Source of the DNA: Roseiarcus sp963764955
GTDB taxonomy: Bacteria; Pseudomonadota; Alphaproteobacteria; Rhizobiales; Beijerinckiaceae
DNA: 64,000 nt
Assembly (NCBI GenBank): GCA_963764955.1
Contig: CAVXVE010000031.1
Location: forward strand, 135,883-199,882
Reading direction: 5' to 3'
Made by a program: the position numbers and the translations under genes. Positions 24,382 to 34,669 of the stretch are shown here, piece by piece (the stretch's first letter is position 1; each line of letters begins with the position of its first letter). Below the pieces are notes generated by a model. The model was not told the origin of the DNA. It ran no database searches and saw only the letters and a list, made by a program, of their open reading frames with translations.

Positions 24382-26168
24382 GTGAAACATGGCCTTGGAC
24401 TCAAGAAGAAAGGCGCCAATATTCAAGCGCCGCTGATGGTCGGTTCGTTGAACGAACCCAATGTGCCGGGATGCAAGCCGACGCAAGTTTGGAAAGTCCG
24501 TCTGATCAAAATCGAGATGACTGGGCGGTACCAGATCGAGATCCAATTTCGGAACTCGACTGGGAAAGATCGATAGCTTGCGAATCGATGCTGGCTCGCG
24601 CTCGGACTCCGACCGAATTCGCAGGGAGCTCGACTTGCGCAACGCGCGTCTGCCGTTCGACAAGAAGGTCGCGACTGACGTTCGTGGAAAACCTGATCCG
24701 GCAGGTGCCAGCAACCGCGTTCATCGCCTGTGCATCGCCAATTTTTTGTGACGACGGGACGGGATTCGTCATGCCGAACAAGCGGTACGGGAGCGCGCGG
24801 GGAAGGTTCATCTGGGATGTGGAGAACGCGCCTCCCGAATTTGCTGCGATCCAAGGCAAGCTCTCCGATTACACCCGAGGCGTCCTTATTCCCGCGCTGA
24901 GCTCGCCCTACCTCACGCTCGCGATTCTAATCCCGCTGGCGAGCGCCTTGCTCGGCTACGTGGCCCAAAGGCGGAAGGTTCGGCTCCTGAGCGAGACTGC
25001 GATCATTCACTTTGCGGGCGAGTCGAGTTCGGGAAAGACCACCCTCGGTCGGGTCGCCCAATCTGTTTCCGGCTCCCCGGAGATTGATACGGACTACGAG
25101 GCAACCGACCGCGGAATTGCCGAGCAGGCCTACCGTCGCAGCCATCTCGGCCTGGTTATCGATGACACCGAAGCCGCAGGACTGGGCGACGAAGAAACGT
25201 GGTCGAAGATGCAGAAGTTCGCACAGCGCGTGCCGCGAGGACGGAGCAAGGCGATTTCGGGGCGCGCCAAGAGGTCGGACCTTCCCGAACTAACTTGGAC
25301 AACGTACGCGATCAGTTCGGGCCCGGAATCATACGCCGGGCTCGCTACCCGCCTTCACCATCCGCGCCACGGCGACCGGGTGCGAGGGCTCGACATCATC
25401 CTGCCGCTGCTCGGCGTGGGCGGAATTTTTGGCAGCGCTGTGACCGCGGCCGGCAAGAGACCGGCAAACTCCGGGGCCTTGATTAAACAGATCGAGGCCA
25501 CGATCTTGATGTGCCACGGCGTGGTGTTCGATGCTTGGATGTCCTTTCTCGTCTCCGACGACGTGGCGGAACGCGCGATCGATCTGGTTGCTGAATTTGT
25601 GAACGCGGTAGCTGGAGGCGAGAACGGGTTGGAGCAGCGCTTCGCTGCTAAGTTCGCGGTTCCGTATGCGGCGGGTGTCATCGCCGTCGAAGCCGGCCTG
25701 TTCCCTTGGCCGACGGACTGGCCGTGGCGCGCCGTTCGGCACAACTACATGAACTCTCGTCGAGCTCGGGACCCGCTAGGCGTCGAGGCAAATCGGGCGC
25801 TGAAGCAGCTCGCGGGCGAATTGACGTCCGCGACCCGATTTCCTCAATTCACGGCGCAGCGCGGCCAATATCCGACGTGGCGGCAAGACCAAATCGGCGT
25901 TCGCCTCCTGGCCGGCGGGCGGACGACGACGTGGTTCTCCAAGGATCGACTGGCGCTGGTTTGTGGCGGTGACACGTCAATTGGAGAGCGCATGTTCGCG
26001 AAGCTGGTCGAGATGAAATGCGTCCATTCGAGCACGAACGCGTCCGCGTCTCAGCAAATCCGAGTCCAGAGCGCCCCCAACGTTGTTGAGAAGGTTCGGC
26101 TCTGGACGCTCGACGTCAGAGCGCTTAGCGCGTGGATTGGGAACAATGCGAGGAGAGGCGGCGGGTAA
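24382..26168 (+). pseudogene. DUF927 domain ATPase (primase-helicase-like), frameshifted
   Basis: About 595 residues once two single-base insertions are removed. Frame 1 from about 24382 (KHGLGLKKKGANIQAPLMVG) stops at 24576. One base removed near 24574 gives SLRIDAGSRSDSDRIRREL and DKKVA. A second, near 24671, joins MTFVENLIRQVPATAFIA. The remaining frame is intact: FVMPNKRYGSARGRFIWD, Walker A FAGESSSGKTTLGR, Walker B-like LGLVIDDTEAAG, then a C-terminal winged-helix-like region. DUF927 proteins are SF3-helicase-like ATPases on phages, satellites and integrative elements. The true start is unclear. Confidence 0.8.
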
Positions 26169-26445
26169 CCGGTGCTGAGGCGAATTCAATGCCGACTGAG
26201 CCCGTCAGCCACATCTGAAGCGTTGACGCACTGCTGCTCAACTGATCGGCTACGGTACGCTTCGGCGTCGCATGTGAGGGGGCAGTTGCGAAGAAGCCGC
26301 GGGCATATCAACATGGCGATTGCTCCGACAGCGATCGCGAACGAGGACGAATCTATCGGGCGGGCGTCATCGAATTTCGATCAACGACACCCGCCCTGCT
26401 CAACGCTGACGGTTACGGTGGTTCGGAGTCAGGACCGCTGTTCAC
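26169..26445 (+). other. Convergent spacer between DUF927 and Rep-like genes
   Basis: 277 bases; no gene or obvious terminator stem that I can support. Confidence 0.4.
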
Positions 26446-27591
26446 TCACCGGCGCCTGGGCCTCCTGCTATCCCGACGGAGGATCTTGTTCCACTTATCC
26501 TGAAGTTCCTTTGAAGGACGACTACTCGGACTCGGCTCGACAGTTTTCTGGTCCGGCTTGGCTACCACTTTTTTTGTGAGTGGCGTCGGCGGTGCGGGGT
26601 CTGTGGTAGCCGGATTGATGTCGCGGATGATCGGTTCGCCGTTGACATTCACCAGGCGCAAACCGAAGAAAAACATGCGTGCGTCCAGGCCGATCCGGTC
26701 GAGCGCGAGCGCGAGTTCGAGCTTCTGCCGCGCTAGGAGGGCCCGGTGGCGCGTGTTGCGCCGCTTCACGGTTTCGTCGGGCTGGACTTCGCGGGGCAGG
26801 CTGATCCGCCGTTCGAAGTCGCCTTTCAGCGCATAAGCCAATCCGCGCCGGTTGCCGTCGAACGTCTGCATCACGACGGGGCGGCGCACTGTCGCGCTTG
26901 GCGGAAAATGCTGGCGGAAGACGCTCTCGCATCGCGCGATCTGCGACGTTGGGATGAACAGCCAAGCATGCGGCCGGTAATGCGGTGCGAACTCGACGGA
27001 AGCGTCTTCGTTCGCGGAGACGTCGAAACCGCCGATCGCTTGACGCACGCCTGCTTGGATAAGCGCCCCGCGCAAATAGTGAGCCACGCGACCGAACAAG
27101 CTCGGGACCTTCGCCAACCCCCGGTCGGGAATCCTCGCGTCGAAGTACACGACGCTGATCGCCGTGACGCCGGTTCGCTTCGACCGCTTCATCAGCTGTT
27201 CGCCCGCCGCCACGAATACACGTTGTTCCGCTCGACAACATGCGGGGCACGCGAGGCTGAGACAGCGTTGACGAGGACGGCACGAATCTAGCTTCGCGGC
27301 CAATTTCATCGCGGCCGGGTCGGACTTACCGTGGCGTCGAAGGAGCTTGACCGTCTGTCGCCGGCGCACTTCGGCTTCCTTGGCTGTCATCGCTGGCCGG
27401 TTCAGGCGACCTTCCGTCCACCGCGGCTCGCCATCGCGAAACCAACGTTCTGAGCCCAACAGGATTTGCTCGATTGCGGGCCTCTCAGCGTCGCTGCCAG
27501 TGATTGCCGACGCGCCTTTCTCGGTCCCCGATGTCTTGGCGCTGCGGGGCGGGTCAATCGGTCCCCGTCGGTCGTTTTTCTTGAGCGGCAT
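26446..27591 (-). CDS. Putative replication-initiation/Rep-like protein of a mobile element
   Basis: 381 residues; ATG at 27591 with GGAGAG eight bases upstream. The central part has a cysteine cluster (CRPRQRCLSLACPACCRAEQ, about residues 124-143) of zinc-ribbon form, as in rolling-circle Rep proteins. It is followed by GVTAISVVYFDARIP, IGGFDVSANEDASVEF, PHYRPHAWLFIP and GLAYALKGDFERR; the Y-x-x-K in the last could be a Rep motif 3. The C-terminus is low-complexity, Pro/Lys-rich. I do not recognise a named family. Rep assignment is inference from Cys/His/Tyr layout and from the HTH + DUF927 neighbours. Confidence 0.5.
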   Translation of the reverse strand: MPLKKNDRRGPIDPPRSAKTSGTEKGASAITGSDAERPAIEQILLGSERWFRDGEPRWTEGRLNRPAMTAKEAEVRRRQTVKLLRRHGKSDPAAMKLAAKLDSCRPRQRCLSLACPACCRAEQRVFVAAGEQLMKRSKRTGVTAISVVYFDARIPDRGLAKVPSLFGRVAHYLRGALIQAGVRQAIGGFDVSANEDASVEFAPHYRPHAWLFIPTSQIARCESVFRQHFPPSATVRRPVVMQTFDGNRRGLAYALKGDFERRISLPREVQPDETVKRRNTRHRALLARQKLELALALDRIGLDARMFFFGLRLVNVNGEPIIRDINPATTDPAPPTPLTKKVVAKPDQKTVEPSPSSRPSKELQDKWNKILRRDSRRPRRR

Positions 27592-27754
27592 TTCTTCTCT
27601 CCAGGTGCGCCGCACACTTGCCCGGGGTTTGCCCAAACACGGCGGCGAGGAGAGAGAAGCCCCACCCTTGAGGGCTTGAAAATACTTGCGAAACTTGACC
27701 CGGGTCGGAAAATTCCGACCTACTTTTGCGCTGGTTCGAGCTGCTCCGATTTGC

Positions 27755-27876
27755 CATCCGAATTGCCTCACTGCCTCAGCGCCTCGTCGACAAACGCCAA
27801 TTGGCGCGCCCTCGCTGACTGGATTAGGAGACCCAGGATTTTGGAGTTCACCCAGTTTTCCTTTTGACTAGTGTAC
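27755..27876. repeat. Dispersed ~120-bp direct repeat, copy 1
   Basis: Begins CATCCGAATTGCCTCACTGC, contains the 12-bp palindrome CGCCAATTGGCG, and ends GTTTTCCTTTTGACTAGTGT. Copies in the same orientation at 29413 and 33454. This copy lies just upstream of the Rep-like gene. Confidence 0.9.
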
Positions 27877-28090
27877 CGACCCCAACACAACGCGCAGAAA
27901 CACTCTTAGCGTCACGAAGGCGGCCTTTAGTGTAGACAGAGGTCGGAACGTCAGAGACACTGCAGTAGCGCGTGCTTCCTCGTCCTCTATGCGACGCAAC
28001 GGCGCGCGCTCGCGTCGGACATCGATGCGACCGACGTCAGGATCAGACGCCTTTCGAACGGCGGTCGCGTCGCGGGGGTCGGCGTCGCCG

Positions 28091-28438
28091 CTACTGCCCA
28101 TCGCCCTCGTCGCAGCCTCAACGCTGGGCTGGGATCTCGGAGCGCCTACGCCCGTCGCAGGCGACCTAACGGCGTTAGCGGCGCTGCTGCGCACCCGTGA
28201 AGCCCCCTGGCACCTGATCCCTCGGGCGTGCTGCCCCTCGTCGCCGGGCTCTTCGTACTGGTCGAGGCACTCGACCATACCGGGGTGATCGCGTCGCTCT
28301 CATCCCAGTTGCGGGTCTTGGCCGACGCTTCGCCCGCCGCCGCCGTGTGGGGATCTGGCATTCTGGTCGCATTCACCTGCAACCTGATGAACAACCGGCC
28401 GTTGGCCTCGTCGCGGGCGCCGCGGTACACGGGGCCAA
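28091..28438 (+). pseudogene. Remnant of ArsB/NhaD-family transporter
   Basis: Two frames joined near 28215: ALVAASTLGWDLGAPT with TREAPWHLI, then LPLVAGLFVLVEALDHTGV, SPAAAVWGSGILVAF and TCNLMNN. These are consecutive membrane segments of arsenite/Na+-proton antiporters. Only about 115 of roughly 420 residues remain, with no start or stop. It abuts the groEL remnant. Confidence 0.7.
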
Positions 28439-28454
28439 GGAAGGGGGCAGTCCT

Positions 28455-29197
28455 CCGACGAGACCGCCCAGGCCGGCACGATCTCGGCCAACGGCGACAG
28501 GTCGATCGGCAAGCTGATCGCCGACGCGATGAAGAAGGTGGGCAACGAAGGGGAGATCACGATCGACCGAGGCCAACACCGCCGAGACCGAGCTCTCGAC
28601 GTTGTCGAGGGGATGCAGTCCGACTGGGGCTCCCTCTCGCCGAAAAGATGGTCGCCGAAGCTCGAGGGCGCCCGTATCCTCATCCACGAGAAGAAGCTCT
28701 CCTCGCTCCAGCTGCTGCCGATTTTCGAGGCCGCGGTCCAGATCGGCGAGCCGCTGCTCCTCGTCGTCGAGGACATTGAGCGAAGAAGGCATCGTTCGGG
28801 ACGGCGGCGTGGCCTTGTTGCGCGCCAAGGCCGTGGTCGGCAAGCTCAAGGACGATAATCCTGACATCCAGGCCGGGATCAACATTGCGCTCAGGGCGCT
28901 CGAGGCGCCGAGCCGAGCCGCCAGATCGTCGAAAACGCGGGAGAGGAAGCTCGCTCATCGGCGACAAGATCGCCGAGAACAAGTCCCAGACCCACGGCTT
29001 CGACGGCCCAGACGGAGCAGTATGTGGACATGCGAGCGCCAGCATCGTCGACCTTGCGAAGGTCGTACGCGTCGCGCTGCAGGACGGCGCGTCGGTCGCT
29101 GGCATCATACACACGACCGAGGCGATGGTCGCAGAGGGCTCCGAAAAAGGAAGCTCCGGCAGCGCCGGGCGGGGGAATGGGCGGCATGGACTATTGA
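28455..29197 (+). pseudogene. groEL: groEL (chaperonin 60) remnant
   Basis: Decayed chaperonin gene. Recognisable blocks in order: ETAQAGTISANGDRSIGKLI, DAMKKVGNEGEITID, VVEGMQSD, LIHEKKLSSLQLLPIFEA, an internal deletion after VVEDIE, then EEGIVRDGG, NPDIQAGINIALRALEAP, SLIGDKIAENKSQTHGFDAQ, and the hallmark Gly-Met tail GGGMGGMDY with stop at 29195-29197. At least five frame changes. The 5' third (apical and equatorial N-terminal parts) is missing. It is not an active chaperonin. Confidence 0.88.
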
Positions 29198-29412
29198 TCA
29201 GCTAAGACAACGAGCCCACGGCCGTCCCCACCCGGTCTAGGAGCCACCGCACGCGGATGCCGGTGAACGCTGGATCGCGACACGAATCAGCGTCCCGTCG
29301 CCTGATGATTGGCGGAGCAGGCTTGCGTGCCGCGTTGACCCCAAGGTCCGCGATCTCCGCGAGATCTCAGGGCGTCGATCCCGGGGTCTGTCGTTCGGCT
29401 GTTCGATTTGCG

Positions 29413-29518
29413 GTTCGAATTGCCTCACTGCCTCAGCGTCTCGCCGCACAACGCCAAACCGCAAGTCCCCACGTCACCCGCATGGGAGACCCAGGATTTT
29501 GTAGTTCACCCAGTTTTA
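29413..29518. repeat. Dispersed ~120-bp direct repeat, copy 2 (diverged)
   Basis: Shares GAATTGCCTCACTGCCTCAG and GGAGACCCAGGATTTTGTAG with copies 1 and 3; the middle is altered and the terminal GACTAG is lost. Confidence 0.8.
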
Positions 29519-31292
29519 CACAAGCGGCAGCATGCTCCCAATGGGCAAAAGCCGTGACAAGAAGTAACTGGGGCAATCTCGGCTTCTGCGCGGCTTCAGC
29601 CCGAAATAGCGAACGCCACCTGCTGATGCCGGCTGCGTTTGGCGACGACGTACGCTCAGGCCGGCGAACACGGACCTACGCGGGCGAGTTCTTTTCCGGA
29701 CCGCATCGCTTCGACGTTCCCATGCAGGAAGCGGCGATCATGTGGCTCCCGCGCCACCTTCGGGCGCTGGGCGCGGCCGAGATCGCTTGTCTCAGCGATT
29801 TTCGTCGGCAGCGAGACGAATTCAGCCCGACGGTCAGCGGTATCGAGGACAAAATTGAGACGCGCAGTTCCTTCGTTCACGGTCGAAGTCCAGCATCGGT
29901 CAAGGCTGGCGAGTTCAAACCCAGACGCGGAATTGTCCGAAACCAGGTCCCCGCGAGCGGGATTTGATCGAGAAGTCGCGCCGTGTGTCGGCTGCGGCGT
30001 TCGCTGCGAAGAAGGTGGATCCGTCCCCTGTTGCTGTGGCATCATCTCCAAGGGGCCGAATTCTTCCGCGCCTCGTGCCCGACGAGCCCGTTACGGCGTC
30101 CGCTCCGAGACGCCGCACCAACACCCGCAGAGTTTGAGCCACCTTCGCGGGCGCCAAAGCGGAGGGAGGAACTCGGGATTCTCCTCCGCCGAGAGTGCGC
30201 CGTTGGCGGAGAGATTGTCGACCGCGTCCCCTCAAACGTCCAGCGTGCAATCAGATGAAAGGGCAGGCGTTTCGCCAAAGGTCGGCGGTCTTGTGCTGGG
30301 CCCAAAAGCAAGACGAAGAGACAAGTTGGCGATCTCACCGACGACAGGGCCAAGCCTTTGCCTAACGACCAACGATCCGCGATAGAGGATAGAGACGGAC
30401 TCTCCGGCCACGCTTTCTTCGAGGGTGGACGATCGTTCACTGCAAAGTCGGAAGCGAACCATCATGGCCCGCTTCGTCTTCGGCGATGAACTCAAACCCG
30501 GCGAGCGTTGGAAGCGGCGGTTGCTCACCACTCGATGAAGCGCCGCTACGCACGCTGTATCTGCTAGTCGATCCCCGATCCGTCCGAGGCGCGATCCGCG
30601 CGCGCCGACTTGCGAGAGCCCCGCCGCTCGCTGGCTGGCGGACCCGAATGCAATTGGCCGCCATTTGCGACCAGCTCGACTGCCTGATCGACGAGGCGGC
30701 GCGGCGCGAGATGATCCTGGAGGCCTTGGCCTTCCTGGTCGAGCTTGAGATCGCGCGCAAGGACGGCCGGCGGATCGGGATCGCGGTCAAGATCGCCCAC
30801 TTTCGGACGCTGCGTTCGGCGATCCCGTCCTCGCACCGCCATCCTCGACGCCTGGCCCACCACGGCCAAGTCGTTACCCTTCGCAGCGATAGCTGCCGCG
30901 TGCGCGAGAAACGGCGCTGGCCTCGTCCAGGCCGCGCGGTCGGGCACGCCTTCCGAAGGCGGCGGCAAGCACACGATCGAAAGGTCAGACTTTGGCGCCG
31001 CCACCAAGGGCTCGGTTTCGGATGTCGCTTGGACACCAGCGTCAACCGCGGCTGACTGGTGCTCGTTCCGCTCAAAATCGCAACTGTTAATATGGGGGAG
31101 ACCGAGCATCAAGACGCGCTGTTTCCGGGGTTCGGCCGCGAGCGGGTCGTCGCGTTGCGAGCGCCCTGATCGCCCTGACGCTGATGCCGTTGGGGTGGCG
31201 ATCAAGCGGCGCTTTCCCCGAAGCATTTTCACACGCCAAGGTACTCGGACCTAGAGCGCCGCAACACAACGAATTGAAGAGAGGATGCAGCC
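29519..31292. other. Degenerate stretch with no supported gene
   Basis: Several frames of 100-250 codons are open on both strands but none matches a family I know, and coding sense appears to jump between frames (for example around 30650-31050). I read it as decayed accessory DNA between repeat copies 2 and 3. Confidence 0.4.
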
Positions 31293-31863
31293 ATGAAATC
31301 GACGTGGAAGAAGTTTGCTCGGCCGATAGCCAGGACGCCGAAAGAGGACGCAGACCCCCTGGGCTTCGCGAGGGCATTCGTCGACGAATATGAGGCCATC
31401 GAAAATGGGCATCACGCGCAATTGCGCGCATTCCTGGGTAAGGCCTATCACGTCTATCGCTTGTTTCAGCAATTCCCCGGCGCTTACGAGCAACTGAAGC
31501 AGGAAGCCTTCTGGGGGAGTCGAGCAACAGAAGCCGAAGGGCCTGACGACCTCGAAGCATGTCCTGTTGTTCATCATGCGACCGGAGACGCCGAACGATC
31601 GCACCCGAGCCTCCAAGTACGCCAAGATCCTCGACGGGCTCGCCCGCGACGGCCTCAGAGCCAGCGAAGTCCCGGAACGCATCAGGGCGCTCGGGGGCAT
31701 TGAAGAGGCATACCTGCACTTCGTCGTCAATGGGCCGTTTCACACGAGCCTGTTCCCCGAAGAACCAGTGCGGCCGTCGGTCAGGCCCAAGCGGCCGCTC
31801 GGCAAACGCAAGCGAAAGCTGAGCCCCTGGACGGGACCACGCTTCTCAATCTTCGACAGGTGA
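31293..31863 (+). pseudogene. Conserved-looking hypothetical protein, frameshifted
   Basis: About 190 residues after removing one G from the G-run at about 31513-31517. N-part: KSTWKKFARPIARTPKED, then FLGKAYHVYRLFQQFPGAYE. C-part: QKPKGLTTSKHVLLFIMRP, ASKYAKILDGLARDGL, ending in a basic tail. Smooth joining of the two halves argues it was recently intact. I do not recognise the family; the KHVLLFIMRPET and YAKILDGLARDGL style suggests a plasmid or island maintenance gene. Confidence 0.6.
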
Positions 31864-32459
31864 AGCGGCGGAAGTGTGCGGTCGGACGACGCGATCGCCG
31901 GCTGACGGGATTTGCCCTTTCCCGCTGGCGCACCGGCGCCTGCCGCGCTCGGCGTGAGTCCGGGCCGATGGTGTAGATTGAGACAAACGCACTACTTGCT
32001 CTGTGGCGCCCGATCAGCCGACGCCGCCCACAGCGAGTTGTGTTCACGCAATCTCGGCGCTGCCGACATCGCCCGAATTGTCCATCCCATACGCGACCGT
32101 GGTGACCCGCGACCACAATTAGGAGCGGACTGCTCCCGAACGGTCTGCCCACGCAGTCGAGCCGGATGGCGCCCAAGCGCGTACGCCAGGCCCGAGATCG
32201 ACCTCCAGCCCAACTGATGAAACGCTGCTGGCCGAACGATCGACGCGCTCAGCCGGATCGAAGCGGCCGCCACGATCTCCGTCGAGGAGCGGCGGCGCGG
32301 ACCGACATGGCCGGCGCACGCGCGGGACCGCGTCGACCGCCGTCTTACGGCAGCAAGCAAGGAGCTTGAGGCGGCGTCAGCCGAGCTTGCGGCGACGCTG
32401 AGCGAAGACCCGAGGCCGGGCGAGACCTCCTGGACCTCACAAACGAAAGGAGCAATGAC
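31864..32459 (+). other. Degenerate stretch with possible gene fragment
   Basis: A plus-strand frame at about 32228-32430 reads RTIDALSRIEAAATISVEER and later KELEAASAELAATLSEDPR, protein-like but without start or known family. AAAGGAGC at 32448-32455 is the ribosome site of the next gene. Confidence 0.35.
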
Positions 32460-32672
32460 ATGGACATGCGCCGCCGAATTGATGCGATGAAAGTCTGGCT
32501 GGACGAGCTCTTGGAGGCTTACGAGATCCCCGACCCCGACGAGGCGACCAAGGCCATCCTCACCGCGATCGTGAAAATTCAAGTGCGCCTGGCGCAGCAT
32601 GCCGCAGGGGCGGTGGAAGCAGGCTGGGAAGATCCCCCGGAGGAGCCCCACGAGGGCGAGTCCGATGACTGA
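32460..32672 (+). CDS. Small acidic hypothetical protein
   Basis: 70 residues; AAAGGAG eight bases before the ATG. Helical, acidic C-terminus (EEPHEGESDD). Overlaps the next gene by eight bases, suggesting an operon. Family unknown. Confidence 0.55.
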   Translation: MDMRRRIDAMKVWLDELLEAYEIPDPDEATKAILTAIVKIQVRLAQHAAGAVEAGWEDPPEEPHEGESDD

Positions 32673-32947
32673 GCTTCCTTGCGAGTTGCGAGACACCAGT
32701 GCCGAAACCATCGCCAGATTGCGCGCGATGCACCTCTTCTCCGCCGCTGGCGACGACCAGCGAAAAAAGGAAATGACGGCCGACTTCACAAGGCTTGGAA
32801 TGGACGATCTGCTGCGCGCAATAGTCATGGGCCCAGGGGATTTTGACGCCCTCATGCGCGTTGCCGCGAATTGCAGCGCTCGACCCCGATGACCGCGACG
32901 CCGTCGAAGTCTTGGCGCGCGCGGTGCGCTGGTCCGGCCTACAATGA
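32665..32947 (+). pseudogene. Small hypothetical protein, frameshifted near its end
   Basis: ATG overlaps the upstream stop. Reads TELPCELRDTSAETIARLRA and KKEMTADFTRLGMDDLLRA. One extra base near 32866 diverts the end; removing it gives ALDPDDRDAVEVLARAVRW and a stop at 32947. About 93 residues. Function unknown. Confidence 0.5.
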
Positions 32948-32949
32948 GG

Positions 32950-33395
32950 TTGCCCTTTCGTTCCGCCTGGTCGATCATGCCGCGCCATGAGCGCGAGCAT
33001 CTCGAGCGGCTGTCGCCGAAGAACGATGTCGCCGAGGCGATCCGCTACATGCTGCGTGCTGACCCGATGGCCTTCGTTCACCCGCTTCCTCGACGATCAA
33101 GCGAGGGAAGATTTTGCCTTTCGAACAACGCCGCCGAACGCGCCTTGCGCTGCGTGGCGGTCGGGCGCCGCAACTGGACCTTCGCCGGCTCAGACGGGGG
33201 GGCCGTCGCGCCGCAGCCGTCTATTCGCTGATCGAGACTTGCAAGCTCAATGCCGTCGATTCGCGCGCATGGCTCGCCGACGTCCTCGCGAAGCTGCCCG
33301 ACCATCCCGTGCATCGCATCGGCGAGATGATGCCCTGGGCCTGGAAGGCCCGCCACGACGCCGCGGCACGCGTCACGACCGCCGTTGCCGCATAG
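32950..33395 (+). pseudogene. IS66-family transposase remnant (C-terminal part)
   Basis: Only the C-terminal quarter remains, in two or three frames: LERLSPKNDVAEAIRYMLR, then FCLSNNAAERALRCVAVGRR with the IS66 NNAAER motif, NWTFAGSDGG, then IETCKLNAVDSRAWLADVLA and the IS66 C-terminal element MMPWAWKARHD. The catalytic N-terminal part and tnpA/tnpB are absent. Confidence 0.88.
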
Positions 33396-33453
33396 CCAGC
33401 CTCGGCCCGTCACCGCCACCGCCAGCCCATACGTAAGCGCAATTCGGAGGCGA

Positions 33454-33576
33454 CCATCCGAATTGCCTCACTGCCTCAGCGTCTCGTCGACAAACGCCAA
33501 ATGGCGCGCCTCGCTGACTGGATTAGGAGACCCAGGATTTGTGTAGTTCACCCAGTTTTCCTCTTGACTAGCGTAC
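33454..33576. repeat. Dispersed ~120-bp direct repeat, copy 3
   Basis: Matches copy 1 (27755) along its whole length with roughly eight differences, ending GTTTTCCTCTTGACTAGCGT. It follows the IS66 remnant by about 60 bases. Confidence 0.9.
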
Positions 33577-33847
33577 AAGCTATCGGATCCGCGTGGCGTT
33601 GCTCGCCAACTGATACGCGCGAACGTCCCACCGCAGCTCGCGCCGCCGAGGAAGGAGGGAGAACCGTTGACGTTACGAAACCGACTGCTCAGTCGTAAGG
33701 AGGAATAGTGGTGAAAGTCGTAATCTGCACTATCAGAGGCGTTCGCCGCAGGACTCGCGTGACCCACTTCACCCTGAGACGGACGTGGAAGGCAGGATTG
33801 GGCAGGACACGCCTTCCAGCATCGCCCGTGAACGGCAAAGGTCCGCC
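33577..33847. other. Spacer after repeat copy 3
   Basis: 271 bases without a supported gene. Confidence 0.4.
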
Positions 33848-34669
33848 CTAAGCGGTCGCCAGCACTAACGCTGCCGGAACAGGAACACGCCAGCGTTTTC
33901 CCTGCGAAAATTGTTCTTCTACCAATATCGTCAATGCAGAACGGATGGCGGCAAGATTCTGAGGTGGTTGTTTAGCCAGCAGCATGGCCACACGGACCGT
34001 TCCCCTTGCGTAAATTTCAAACAGTTCGTCCGGCGAATTGAGGTCCCACACACAATCGACAGTCGTTACATCGATATTGGAAAATCCGGCGTCCGCCAAA
34101 AGTTCTACGGCGGCACCTCGTCTTGCAAACTGATGGAAATCCGGTCCCGAGGGTATCGAAACGTCAGGGTGGCCGTGGGCCTTGATTGCTCCATACACAG
34201 CTGCAAAACAAGGAGAGGCTTCAGGTCCGCACCAAACTGTCATCGCGAACTTTCCACCCTGACGAAGCACGCGCCGAGCCTCTGCGAGGGCGCGCGGCTG
34301 ATCGGGGACATGGCAAACGCCTAGGTTTGAGACGACGAAGTCAAATTCAGAGGCCTCAAACGGAAGATTCTGTGCGTCCGCTTCAATGAAGGTTGCCCCT
34401 GGTGCTCTTCGCCGTGCGAACGCCAGCATTGCCGGCGAAAAATCGATGCCGAAGACCTTGCAGCCGCGTCTCAACAGCGCTTCCGAAACGTTTCCTTGGC
34501 CACAACATAGGTCGAGCGCTTTCAAATTTTGGGAGGCATCGGCTGCATCCAACAAGCTATTGATCGCCTGATCCGAAGCAGACGCAAACAACTCGACATA
34601 GCCGAAAGCCCGCTTGGTATCCAGCCAGCCGCTGCGCTCCAAGTTTGCGAATGCTGAGAAATCGCTCAC
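33848..34669 (-). CDS. Class I SAM-dependent methyltransferase (UbiE/Methyltransf_11 type)
   Basis: 273 residues from a GTG. Motif I LDLCCGQGNVSEALLRRG near residue 52, acidic post-I VFGIDFSPAML, motif II-like FDFVVSNLGVCHVPD near 108, and LAEARRVLRQGGKFAMTVW. Small-molecule methyltransferase of the cytosol; substrate unknown. AT content is a little higher than the core genome. Isolated in the accessory region. Confidence 0.88.
   Translation of the reverse strand: MSDFSAFANLERSGWLDTKRAFGYVELFASASDQAINSLLDAADASQNLKALDLCCGQGNVSEALLRRGCKVFGIDFSPAMLAFARRRAPGATFIEADAQNLPFEASEFDFVVSNLGVCHVPDQPRALAEARRVLRQGGKFAMTVWCGPEASPCFAAVYGAIKAHGHPDVSIPSGPDFHQFARRGAAVELLADAGFSNIDVTTVDCVWDLNSPDELFEIYARGTVRVAMLLAKQPPQNLAAIRSALTILVEEQFSQGKRWRVPVPAALVLATA

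Noticed and set aside
28455..29197. Functional second chaperonin
   Set aside because: Missing the N-terminal third, internal deletion and multiple frame changes.
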